Positions 56,075 to 64,000 of a DNA stretch of 64,000 bases are shown here, one piece after another. The notes beneath the pieces were generated by a model. It was not told the DNA's origin and did not search any database. It saw only the letters and a program-made list of their open reading frames with translations. The stretch is from Evansella cellulosilytica DSM 2522 (GTDB lineage Bacteria; Bacillota; Bacilli; Bacillales; Salisediminibacteriaceae): positions 2,170,001 to 2,234,000 of the forward strand of contig NC_014829.1 in the NCBI RefSeq assembly GCF_000177235.2, written 5' to 3'. The position numbers were made by a program, and so were the translations under genes. Position 1 is the stretch's first letter. Each line of letters begins with the position of its first letter.

Positions 56075-56155
56075 AAAACGCCCACCCTCGAAATTTTTTA
56101 GTAGTACAAAAATTTCGGGGTGGGAATCGAACCCACTAGAACCAGTAACCTGGTG
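56075..56155 (-). promoter_or_regulatory. Leader with tRNA-like T-arm overlapping a terminator
   Basis: On the minus strand a perfect T-arm, GTGGG TTCGATT CCCAC (56136-56120), shares its 3' arm with a terminator stem (CCCACCC.. 56124 downward, GGGTGGG 56087-56081) that ends in T7. The two structures cannot form together, as in an attenuator. A further hairpin ACCAG/CTGGT lies at 56154-56141. No matching acceptor stem is found, so it is not a complete tRNA gene. Confidence 0.55.
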
Positions 56156-56199
56156 GCGCACCATTTGCCTTCCCATAAATAATCGAATTGCTTCGTGAT

Positions 56200-56579
56200 T
56201 ATTTAAGCAAAGTGTATGAAATTGTAATTTATACTCGTATGAGAGAAATCCCTCATTACATTAGAAAAAATATTTCCTTTCGTATAATACAAGAAAAATT
56301 GAAAAAAAGATACTATTTTTTTATCAATTTTTTATAAAAAAATATACCAAAATTCTCCACTCCACTGAGATCCAAAATTTCGCAATAAACGTACTACTCA
56401 CGGTGGTAGACAGCTAACCTCATTTCGGTAAATAATTAATATATATTTACTTACTTGAATGAATTACATCATGATGGCCCCTAAGAGCCAAGTGTTGAAA
56501 TTGAATTACTCACATGAGTATTTTTAGTTATTATTATTTAAATATTTGTTATAGTAGAAATATAAGGAGGCTGTTTGAA
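56200..56579. other. 380-bp AT-rich region upstream of dynA
   Basis: No gene is visible. It holds the promoters of dynA and of the divergent leader. GTATAATA at 56284 and TTGTTATAGT (56547-56556) are possible -10 regions, but neither has a clear -35. Confidence 0.4.
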
Positions 56580-59500
56580 TTGATCAACTTAAAACAACAC
56601 GAAGAATTTTCTTTTCCGTTAACGATTAGTGAAAATTTTCGACTAAAAAAGATTCAGGAAAAAAAGGAAAATACGCTGTTTGAAGTAGCGTTCTGCGGCC
56701 ATTTTTCTGCAGGTAAATCTACTATACTAAACACTTTATTACATGCTGAAGTATTACCAACTAGTCCAATCCCAACTAGCGCAAATATTATCAAGATAGC
56801 AAATGGAGAACTAGGTTTAACAATAAATACAAATGAAGAAAATAAACAATGGTATGGAGAAATTCCTTGGGATAAGGTGAGAGAGTGGGGAATGGATGGA
56901 AGTGAAGTTTCCTCGATTTCAATAAAAGCGCCATTACCATTTTTACATGACAATAGTTGTATTTTGGATACTCCAGGGGTTGATTCAACAGACCCTACTC
57001 ACAAGGCGATGACGATGGAGCAGTTGTATACAACTGATGTTATCGTATATTGCATGGATTATAATCATGTTCAATCAGAAACAAACTTATATTTTCTTCA
57101 GCAGCTTTCAAATGAAAATAAGCCAATATTTATTATTATTAATCAAGTGGATAAGCATAATGAATCAGAAATACCATTTTCTGAATTTAAATCATCTGTT
57201 AAAGAAGTATTACAGCAATGGGATATAGACTATATTAAACTGTATTACACATCGATGAAAGAAAGAAGCCATCCGCTTAACGAGTTTGATGCATTTGAGA
57301 AAAATATAAAAGGACTCTTATATAATAGTAATCATTTAATTTCAGATGCAAAACATCGATTAGAGAAGGGGTTCTTGAAATCAATACAAAGTAGATTAAT
57401 TGAAGAAAAAGATGAAGAGATTGAGGAGATAAAACTTCAATTACATAAAGAAGGCTTTACTCTTGCTCAATTGAAGGAGCGCGAAGAACTTCTTCATAAA
57501 CAAGAAAAAGTAATCAATTATCGAGAGCATTTACGAAGTGATTTTGAAAATGATTTAGGAAAGTTATTTAAAAATGTCACTCTCTTTCCATATGTTACAA
57601 CTGAGTATACGAGACAGTGGCTTGAGAGTATTCAACCTGGCTTTAAAGTAGGGCTATTGTTTTCTAAAAAGAAAACTGCAGAAGAACAAGAAAAACGACT
57701 TCAGGCGTTAGTTACTGACCTCCAAGAGAAGGTGAAAACGCAGTTGATTTTTCATATTCACGATTATTTTAATAAAGTGGACCGTGAGATGTTGAGTAAT
57801 AAAGACATGTTTGATTCTAAACTTAGTAAGCTATCATATGAAGTAAGTGAAAAGCTACTAGTCGAGCAAGCGAAGACCGGATATACTGATCGGAATTATG
57901 TCTTTACTTTCACAAACGAAGTAACCTCGCTTATTATTAGTGATGTTAAAAGAAAATCATTGGAACTTCATCAAGTACATATTGATGGTATGGCTCCACA
58001 AATGGAAATCGAAGAAAAACGACTCGAAAATGAGCTTGTACTATTAAACAAACTTACGAAGTACTTAAATAAATTGAATGACATTGAAACAAAGTTCCAG
58101 TTATTGTTAAATGAATTGGATAAATCATTAGCAAAGTTTCCGCAGGACACAAACTACAACCGCTTAATTTTAGAGTCACTTAGTAAATCGTATGAAGATA
58201 TTTCGAATAGTTTTGCCCACGTTTTAAATATCAAAGATGGTGTTATTGATGATGATGAAATATATACTATCAATGAGAGTGAAATTGTTTTTGATGAAGA
58301 GCAAGCACTCAGTAGACTAAAGAAATTAAAAGATGTATTAGATAAGTACAAAGCGAAAAAAGTGCTGAGCGAGGAAAGAAATCAGCTATCTGAAAAGATT
58401 GATAAATATGAACAGCAATCATTCGTCATTTCTTTATTCGGTGCATTCAGTGCGGGAAAAAGCAGTTTTGCAAATGCACTAATAGGTGAAGATATATTAC
58501 CTGTATCACCCAATCCTACGACTGCTACGGTGAATATGGTAACTCATCCTCAAAAAAATTATCCGAATGGTACAGTAGAAGTAAAGGTCAAATCAAAACA
58601 AATGTTAGAGAAGGAACTTGACTCTATTGGTCAACAGCTCGATATTAAGCTAACGGTTGATAATCTTAGGAAATGGAAACCTCGACAAGGAAAATACTTA
58701 TCTAGCTGGCAACGAACATACATAGACTATGTTTCAACGTTGAAATCTAGCATTGCAGGGACGAAGTGGTCGCTCGGATCTACATTTACTGTAAATATAA
58801 ATGAAATACAAAATATTGTCGCTAAGGAAAGTAATGCTTGCTTAATAGAAAAAGTAGTGATTTACTATGATTGTCCAATTACTGCTAAAGGTATTACAAT
58901 CGTAGATACTCCAGGTGTTAACTCGATTCATGGTCGCCATACGAACGTTGCGTTTGAACAAATGCGCCAATCCGATGCGATATTTTATTTAACTTATTAC
59001 AATCACGCATTTTCAAAAGCGGACCAACATTTTTTACAGCAAATAAGCAAAGTGAATATGAGCTTTTCTTATGATAAATTATATTTTTTAATCAATGCAG
59101 CTGATCTAGCAGGAAGTGAACGAGAACTAAATGGTGTAAGAAAGCATGTTTTTCATCAGCTCGTACAAAATGGTGTAAAAACGCCGCGATTATTTGACTT
59201 ATCTAGTAAAGAAGGCTTAAAACAAAAAAGACAAAATAGTAATATAATGACAAGTTTCGCCAAATTTGAAAAATACTTCTATGATGAGACTATCGTTCAG
59301 TTAAAATTGTTAAGTAAAAATACAATTGAGGCTGATTTATCGAATTATACTAAGAAAGTTGAAGAGAGTCTTCGGTTTTCAAATGATGAGCTAGATCAGC
59401 AAAAAGAAAAATATATACTGCAAAAGGAAAAGGTTGAAGAGCAGGTGAAAGTGGTACAAGAAGCATCCTATCATTTTCTTGAGGATAAGCTTCAACAAGA

Positions 59501-60143
59501 GCTTGATCAGTTACTTTTATATTTAAAGGATAGATCGAAATTAGTTCTAAGTGATAACTTCCTCACAGCGATTAACGTAGCAGTTTTAACAGAAAATTCT
59601 AAGTCCGCACTTCAAAAACAATTGATAAATGCGGTGAGAGAATGGCGGAGTTTGGGTGAATACTTTATACAACAGGAACTTGAAGCAACATTGATTAGGG
59701 TAGAACAGAAAATAAAGCAAGTAGTAGAAAAAGAGCTTATGGTGAAAAAAGCGGAAATTCAAAAGCACCTTCCTTATCTTTCGTATTCTCCAAATGTTGA
59801 AATTGATCCAATTAAACAAACGGTTGATGTTCGAATGATAATAGACCTTAGCAGTTACGGTGATTATCTAAAATCGAAGAGAGATTTTTTTGAGGGTGGA
59901 AAAATGAAAACACTGAAAGAAAAACTTGTTTCTGATGGGACCTCTCAAGTTAATAAGCTTCTTGAAAAAGTTTCTGAAAAAATGAAATATGAAATTAAAA
60001 ACAGGTTAACAGCCTTAGAGAGGAAAACGAAAGAAGAATTAATATTAAGTATGCACTATGAGCTAGAGCATATGGAAGCTTTATTTGATAAAGCGGAATA
60101 CAACTCTTTAGAACATGAATTAGAAGAACTAAAAGGAGTATGA
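56580..60143 (+). CDS. dynA: Double-headed bacterial dynamin-like protein DynA
   Basis: The 1187-residue protein is a fusion of two dynamin modules, as in B. subtilis DynA (YpbR, 1193 aa). The first GTPase has P-loop G40-HFSAGKST and D130-TPG, with NQVDKH as the G4 motif; the second has P-loop G621-AFSAGKSS and D776-TPG. Long coiled-coil stalk regions follow each GTPase (about 265-520 and 925-1180), with a hydrophobic membrane-binding stretch near FPYVTTEY. DynA tethers and fuses membranes and helps survive phage and antibiotics. The start is TTG 56580 after AAGGAGG. Confidence 0.95.
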   Translation: MINLKQHEEFSFPLTISENFRLKKIQEKKENTLFEVAFCGHFSAGKSTILNTLLHAEVLPTSPIPTSANIIKIANGELGLTINTNEENKQWYGEIPWDKVREWGMDGSEVSSISIKAPLPFLHDNSCILDTPGVDSTDPTHKAMTMEQLYTTDVIVYCMDYNHVQSETNLYFLQQLSNENKPIFIIINQVDKHNESEIPFSEFKSSVKEVLQQWDIDYIKLYYTSMKERSHPLNEFDAFEKNIKGLLYNSNHLISDAKHRLEKGFLKSIQSRLIEEKDEEIEEIKLQLHKEGFTLAQLKEREELLHKQEKVINYREHLRSDFENDLGKLFKNVTLFPYVTTEYTRQWLESIQPGFKVGLLFSKKKTAEEQEKRLQALVTDLQEKVKTQLIFHIHDYFNKVDREMLSNKDMFDSKLSKLSYEVSEKLLVEQAKTGYTDRNYVFTFTNEVTSLIISDVKRKSLELHQVHIDGMAPQMEIEEKRLENELVLLNKLTKYLNKLNDIETKFQLLLNELDKSLAKFPQDTNYNRLILESLSKSYEDISNSFAHVLNIKDGVIDDDEIYTINESEIVFDEEQALSRLKKLKDVLDKYKAKKVLSEERNQLSEKIDKYEQQSFVISLFGAFSAGKSSFANALIGEDILPVSPNPTTATVNMVTHPQKNYPNGTVEVKVKSKQMLEKELDSIGQQLDIKLTVDNLRKWKPRQGKYLSSWQRTYIDYVSTLKSSIAGTKWSLGSTFTVNINEIQNIVAKESNACLIEKVVIYYDCPITAKGITIVDTPGVNSIHGRHTNVAFEQMRQSDAIFYLTYYNHAFSKADQHFLQQISKVNMSFSYDKLYFLINAADLAGSERELNGVRKHVFHQLVQNGVKTPRLFDLSSKEGLKQKRQNSNIMTSFAKFEKYFYDETIVQLKLLSKNTIEADLSNYTKKVEESLRFSNDELDQQKEKYILQKEKVEEQVKVVQEASYHFLEDKLQQELDQLLLYLKDRSKLVLSDNFLTAINVAVLTENSKSALQKQLINAVREWRSLGEYFIQQELEATLIRVEQKIKQVVEKELMVKKAEIQKHLPYLSYSPNVEIDPIKQTVDVRMIIDLSSYGDYLKSKRDFFEGGKMKTLKEKLVSDGTSQVNKLLEKVSEKMKYEIKNRLTALERKTKEELILSMHYELEHMEALFDKAEYNSLEHELEELKGV

Positions 60144-60179
60144 AAAGAGGGTGTCCCAAAACCTCTTTGTATAAAGGGG

Positions 60180-60211
60180 AAACAGCTTATCGTATGGATA
60201 AGCTGTTTTTT
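60180..60211. terminator. Terminator of dynA
   Basis: AACAGCTTATC and GATAAGCTGTTTTTT form an 11-bp stem around GTATG. It also serves the convergent small gene. Confidence 0.9.
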
Positions 60212-60222
60212 ATGCCTATTAC

Positions 60223-60417
60223 TTAGACATATTCGTTATCGTTATTACTACGGTTCTTATTTGTAATCTGTCCCATAGCTTTTTGGATTGGTTGCATCAT
60301 ATTGCCATTGTTTCGACCTCTCATCATGCTGTATGCTGCTGCACCTATCCCAATGCCGACTAATGACATCATTAATCCATTACGATTGTTGTTTCGCTTT
60401 TTTCCGAACATGTCCAT
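60223..60417 (-). CDS. Small protein with hydrophobic centre, 64 aa
   Basis: ATG 60417 follows GGAGGGG. The product begins MDMFGKKRNNNRNG, has one hydrophobic segment (residues 16-31) and an Asn/Met-rich end. It looks like the small sporulation-associated or DUF3918-type membrane proteins of bacilli; identification is tentative. Confidence 0.65.
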   Translation of the reverse strand: MDMFGKKRNNNRNGLMMSLVGIGIGAAAYSMMRGRNNGNMMQPIQKAMGQITNKNRSNNDNEYV

Positions 60418-60581
60418 AGTATAAGCCCCTCCTTTAATCTTCGTTTGAAGTGAGTGATAACTTCAAACATTATATAGTTTCATTCATATTGAATAAATTC
60501 ATACGAGGATATCGTTTCCACCTTCTTTACTTCTAAATGACGAGTGTATTTATATAAATATTAAAAGGGTGAGGTGAAATA

Positions 60582-61766
60582 ATGAATTTATTTAAAGGTA
60601 TTGAAGTAAGCGTTAAAAAAGTAAGTCATGCAATAGAAGAAAGGTATCTTTCATACAAATATGAAAAAATGATAAAAAAGTTTAAAGTAGATAATATTGA
60701 TAAAGTGCAAGTAAAGAAAGCAATAAATGAGATTTCAGCATATCAGGAAATAATATATGTTAATCAACGAGAAAGAATTATTATTGAGGATATCAAACGA
60801 GAAACAAGTAAACTGAATAGAAATAATGTCACAAGAACTAATGCGTATATACAATTTTATCGGAAATTCCCTAAGCTACACTGGTCATTTTTAGCTCATA
60901 TGGTTTCAAGAAATGGTGGCTGGAATATGACTGATTTAAAAGGAAGCATTGTTTCAGAAGTGTTAAATTCAAACGAACAACAAGATTTCTTTACTTTTTT
61001 AGAGAAATCAAATGCGTACATATTCCTTGATGCTTATCCACAATTATTGTTGTATGAAAAAAGTGTGAATATAGGAAAGAGTTTATTTCACTTGTTACCA
61101 ATATTTGGAGTGTCGAAATTTATGATCCCATTCTGGGAACATTATTACATAAACGGGAACTCTCAAATGATTACGGTTGCATTAATTATTAATGAGCAGC
61201 ATTTTATCGAAAAGAAAGTTGTTGAAAATCATTATTTTACAAAGAACGTTTTTAATACTTGGCAATACAAAACACAAGAACTATTCCAACTAACGAACGT
61301 TATATTTCCGTATAAAGATAATAAAGAAAAAGTACGATTAGTTGGAAGGAAGGTAAAAGGTTTCCAGAAAGTAAGAGAAAGAGTGGCTGTTGGCAAACAG
61401 TTATATGCGATATTGTTCGGACTAAAGGATCATGTTTATCAATTCGCAAATGAGATCGTGCACACTGGGTCAAGGGCAGACTATTGGCCTTCAACTTTCT
61501 CAAGACATAAATTAGCAGAAAATGAGGAGATTGTAAATGAAGCTAAAGGAAATAATCCAAGAATATATAGCCCTACATTAGAGAAAGCTTGGGGTGATGT
61601 TAGTTGGAAGAGGCCTAGAAACTCTGATTGGTTTACACAAGAAATAGATGTTAGCCCTTTATTTGAAACAGAGGAGTTGCCAAAAAGAATAGATTTAACA
61701 AAAAAATACGAACATGAGTTACAAACGCTTCATTTTGTTGTGATTGCTAAAAAGAATTCAATTTAA
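60582..61766 (+). CDS. DUF2515 family protein (YppC-like)
   Basis: The 394-residue protein matches YppC of B. subtilis in its features: FYRKFPKLHWSFLAHMVSRNGGWNMTDLKG and FFTFLEKSNAYIFLDAYPQLLLYE, split here into HWSFLAHMVSRNGGWN and LDAYPQLLLYE. The function of DUF2515 is unknown. It is mostly soluble. It follows dynA by about 440 bp in the same direction; in B. subtilis the same genes lie near each other, suggesting conserved order. Confidence 0.85.
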   Translation: MNLFKGIEVSVKKVSHAIEERYLSYKYEKMIKKFKVDNIDKVQVKKAINEISAYQEIIYVNQRERIIIEDIKRETSKLNRNNVTRTNAYIQFYRKFPKLHWSFLAHMVSRNGGWNMTDLKGSIVSEVLNSNEQQDFFTFLEKSNAYIFLDAYPQLLLYEKSVNIGKSLFHLLPIFGVSKFMIPFWEHYYINGNSQMITVALIINEQHFIEKKVVENHYFTKNVFNTWQYKTQELFQLTNVIFPYKDNKEKVRLVGRKVKGFQKVRERVAVGKQLYAILFGLKDHVYQFANEIVHTGSRADYWPSTFSRHKLAENEEIVNEAKGNNPRIYSPTLEKAWGDVSWKRPRNSDWFTQEIDVSPLFETEELPKRIDLTKKYEHELQTLHFVVIAKKNSI

Positions 61767-61787
61767 TAACTATGTAAGAAGGATAAA

Positions 61788-62726
61788 CTATCCTTCAAGT
61801 ATAAAACTAATCGGTTCTGCAATTGTGCCATCTAACAGCATTACTTTACAATTGTAAGATGCATGTTCTTGATACGATTGTAACATTTCTTCATAAAAGT
61901 TTGTGAGCAATTGGATAGCTGTGACTACTTGATTTGAGAACATTTTCGAACGATTTATACTAACATTGTGATATTTATCCACTATTTTTTTGATTCGTTT
62001 CACCAATTTACATGCGTCGGTTATTTTATAAATCTTTTCTATTCCTTCTGTAATCTGTTTGATGTCGTCTTGTAACTCCTCTAGAATCATTTTTTCAATT
62101 CTGGCTTGGTCGTTGTCAGGAGGAATGTTCCCATCAAGAATAAACCGACTAATCATAATAAAGTCTGATTTTAGAGGCTCATTTAAGAAACTCAAATAAA
62201 TGCGTAACGTATTGTAAGCATCGTCCACCGGGTTGTGTAGCTGACCTTTAAATGATAATTCATATAATTTAAGAGCATTTTCTACTGAAGGAGTATTTTT
62301 AGATACTCTTTTACTAAAAATAGCTTGGAAATCGATATAACGTTTTTTGATCTTATAGATTGTAGACAGTGGAATATGGTGTGTTTTTGAATCAATAATC
62401 AATCTAGATAGATCACTCTTAGACCAGGAAAAAAAACGTGATTTCTTTACACCACCAATCCAACGGAGGAAATCTGCAAAGACTACCGGAAAGCTTTTTG
62501 CATTTTTCAAGTTTTCTTCGGAAATACGAGTAAGATTTTTGCAAAAGGCACTGAGTGGTTCATCGTTTATAGGTTTAATAAAATGATCAAATGTCGAAAC
62601 AGTTTCAGATTCAATGTCATACTTCACAGCTCCTAAGCGTATTGCTTCCATCTCACGAAAGGACATATTTTTGTTAGAGCAAAGCATCTCAAAATCGAAG
62701 AAGATATATTGTTTTATCTGTGCCAT
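61788..62726 (-). CDS. DEDDh 3'-5' exonuclease, KapD-like
   Basis: The 312-residue protein has an exonuclease domain with FFDFEMLC (Asp-Glu), a mid-domain DFLRWIGG and the late HNPVDDAYNTLRIYL (His-Asp), as in KapD/ERI-1-type nucleases. The C-terminal 120 residues are helical and unassigned. AAGGAGG supports ATG 62726. The substrate, RNA or DNA, cannot be told. It is convergent with the DUF2515 gene and only 21 bp away. Confidence 0.8.
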   Translation of the reverse strand: MAQIKQYIFFDFEMLCSNKNMSFREMEAIRLGAVKYDIESETVSTFDHFIKPINDEPLSAFCKNLTRISEENLKNAKSFPVVFADFLRWIGGVKKSRFFSWSKSDLSRLIIDSKTHHIPLSTIYKIKKRYIDFQAIFSKRVSKNTPSVENALKLYELSFKGQLHNPVDDAYNTLRIYLSFLNEPLKSDFIMISRFILDGNIPPDNDQARIEKMILEELQDDIKQITEGIEKIYKITDACKLVKRIKKIVDKYHNVSINRSKMFSNQVVTAIQLLTNFYEEMLQSYQEHASYNCKVMLLDGTIAEPISFILEG

Positions 62727-62886
62727 AAACATCCTCCTTCCTATCAACAAATAATTATAATTGTAGGATTATAAAAAGAAAAGAAGTAAATTTTGGAGGA
62801 ACGAGGAACATTTTAGTTGTAATTCGTGTTCAATGTATGTGAAAATGATCACATAACATCGATTAAGTATGAAGGAGAGAAGTAGA

Positions 62887-63561
62887 TTGGAAAAAGCATT
62901 AACGAAAAAAGAGATCATAGAGGCATTCAATTTTAGACACGCAACAAAAGAGTTTGATGCAAATAAAAAAATAAGCGAAGATGATTTTCAGTTTATTTTA
63001 GAAACAGGAAGGCTGTCTCCGAGTTCGATAGGATTGGAGCCATGGAAATTTCTAGTAATCGAAAATAATGAATTAAAAAATAAGCTAAAAGAAGTAAGCT
63101 GGGGAGCACAAGGGCAATTGCCGACAGCTAGTCATTTCGTTGTTATTTTAGCGAGAACAATTAAGGATGTAAAATACGACTCAGAATATATAAAGAAGCA
63201 AATGTTAGAGGTGAAAAAATTCCCCGAACATCTTTTAAGTAAAATACAAGAAAGATACAAGACTTTTCAAGAATCTGATTTGCACTTATTAGAAAATGAG
63301 CGTACTATTTTTGATTGGTCGGTGAAACAATGCTACATTGCACTTGCAAACATGATGACTGCAGCAGCACTTATCGGAGTAGATTCTTGTCCTATTGAGG
63401 GATTTCAATATGATCATGTTCACCAAATTTTAAAAGAAGAAGGATTATTAGAGGATGGGAACCTAGATGTCGCTGTGATGGTTGCGTTTGGTATTCGAGC
63501 TCAGGAGCCTCGACCTAAAACGAGAAAACCATTAGAAGACATTGTTCATTGGGTAAAATAA
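62887..63561 (+). CDS. Nitroreductase-family NAD(P)H oxidoreductase (YfkO-like)
   Basis: The 224-residue FMN enzyme reduces nitro compounds, quinones or similar acceptors. FMN-binding residues are in FRHATKEFD, LSPSSIGLEPW and SCPIEGF. It resembles YfkO. GGAGAG seven bases ahead favours TTG 62887 over the upstream ATG 62869, which overlaps the ribosome site. A terminator follows at 63631-63674. Confidence 0.88.
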   Translation: MEKALTKKEIIEAFNFRHATKEFDANKKISEDDFQFILETGRLSPSSIGLEPWKFLVIENNELKNKLKEVSWGAQGQLPTASHFVVILARTIKDVKYDSEYIKKQMLEVKKFPEHLLSKIQERYKTFQESDLHLLENERTIFDWSVKQCYIALANMMTAAALIGVDSCPIEGFQYDHVHQILKEEGLLEDGNLDVAVMVAFGIRAQEPRPKTRKPLEDIVHWVK

Positions 63562-63630
63562 GAGGGCGCACTCTGTTACATCAGCGAGGGAACGGTCTCT
63601 TCGCTGTTTGTATAGGAGTTGTCGCAAAGT

Positions 63631-63676
63631 AAAAAGATTAAGAGTAGCTTCGAATAGCTAATTTTAATCTTTTTCT
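63631..63676. terminator. Bidirectional terminator between nitroreductase and YitT genes
   Basis: AAAAAGATTAA and TTAATCTTTTT (63631-63641, 63664-63674) form the outer stem, with TAGCT/AGCTA inside. Confidence 0.85.
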
Positions 63677-64000
63677 TATGCGCTAGCATCTACTTCTACA
63701 CGTTCCTCAGCTTCTTGATTATAATTTGCTATCTTTGTTTTAAATAGACTAATAACTGCTGAAAGCATAATAATAGATAAAATGGAATATGCACCTCTTA
63801 TTAGTCCAACACTATAAAGCCCAATTAAAATAACAACTAAATCAAAGACAAACATCGTTTTACCAGGATCTAAGTTAAATCGTTTTTGTAAAAATAATGA
63901 TAATATATTTGCTCCACCTAATGAAGAGCCGTTTAAAAATAACAGACATAGCCCAAAACCTACTATCATGCCACCGGTAATAGACCCGACAAGTGGGTGG
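63676..64000 (-). CDS. YitT-family membrane protein, C-terminal part (runs off the right edge)
   Basis: The frame is open to the window end: HPLVGSITGGMIVGFG leads into residues typical of the YitT family (NGSSLGGANILSLFL, then YSVGLIRGAYSILSI). The start lies outside. The visible 108 residues carry three helices and an acidic C-terminus, without DUF2179. It is related to the gene at 48197. Confidence 0.75.
   Translation of the reverse strand, partial: HPLVGSITGGMIVGFGLCLLFLNGSSLGGANILSLFLQKRFNLDPGKTMFVFDLVVILIGLYSVGLIRGAYSILSIIMLSAVISLFKTKIANYNQEAEERVEVDASA

Noticed and set aside
56105-56180. Possible complete tRNA gene on the minus strand
   Set aside because: The T-arm is perfect, but no acceptor-stem partner and no seven-base anticodon loop can be found; it was kept only as a leader element.
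1-64000. Prophage, integron, CRISPR or toxin-antitoxin system
   Set aside because: No integrase, transposase, cas gene, spaced repeat array or recognisable toxin pair is seen anywhere in the window.

Overview
The window is low-GC DNA with compact genes, strong AGGAGG-type ribosome sites, frequent TTG/GTG starts and many rho-independent terminators. It carries marker families of Bacillaceae: a double-headed DynA dynamin, DUF2515 (YppC), UvsE, a T-box ahead of proBA, TnrA/GlnR-like and Fnr-like control sites, and YitT proteins. The ectABC operon for ectoine points to a moderately halophilic or alkaliphilic member. I cannot name the genus. No prophage, insertion sequence, CRISPR array or rRNA gene is visible; this reads as ordinary chromosome.

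Layout. 1-3.2 kb: the edge of an unknown gene, the nitrate/nitrite transporter narK with an Fnr-like box and a perfect palindrome in its promoter, a DUF4395 protein and a short-chain dehydrogenase. 3.3-9.7 kb: a repeat/terminator element, a LysM-CAP wall protein, cardiolipin synthase, a cytosolic sulfite-oxidase-family enzyme, a membrane protein, and a divergent FtsZ homologue that has lost the GTP-binding half. 9.7-19.2 kb: an AbrB-type membrane protein, a hydrolase, a ring-cleaving dioxygenase, zwf, ectABC, an AEC carrier and uvsE. 19.5-27.9 kb: a MoxR-DUF58-membrane protein operon, a serine hydrolase, an acyltransferase and an OmpR-type two-component system. 28-33.9 kb: proBA behind a proline T-box, adenine deaminase and a branched-chain aminotransferase. 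34-40.8 kb: an HpaB-type hydroxylase, an amino-acid oxidase-like flavoprotein, and an ammonium transporter followed by a DUF294 nucleotidyltransferase, a DnaQ-type exonuclease and a GlnR/TnrA-type regulator. 41-51.5 kb: transporters, topoisomerase III and small proteins, with several interspersed repeats. 51.5-55.2 kb: a three-subunit xanthine-dehydrogenase-type enzyme. 55.4-64 kb: an acetyltransferase behind a leader that looks like an attenuator, DynA, DUF2515, a KapD-like exonuclease, a nitroreductase and the end of a YitT-family gene.

How the genes work together. Osmoadaptation is served by ectABC, supported by proline synthesis (proBA) and perhaps membrane remodelling (cardiolipin synthase). 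Nitrogen supply is covered by narK, amtB with a TnrA-like activator site, purine salvage (adenine deaminase, xanthine dehydrogenase) and amino-acid transporters. Cell-envelope and division-related proteins are the FtsZ-like protein, DynA, the CAP protein and the MoxR operon. The most novel items are the FtsZ-like protein lacking the tubulin signature (8745-9611), the amtB-DUF294-exonuclease-GlnR-type operon (37310-40701), and a leader in which a tRNA-like T-arm competes with a terminator (56075-56155).
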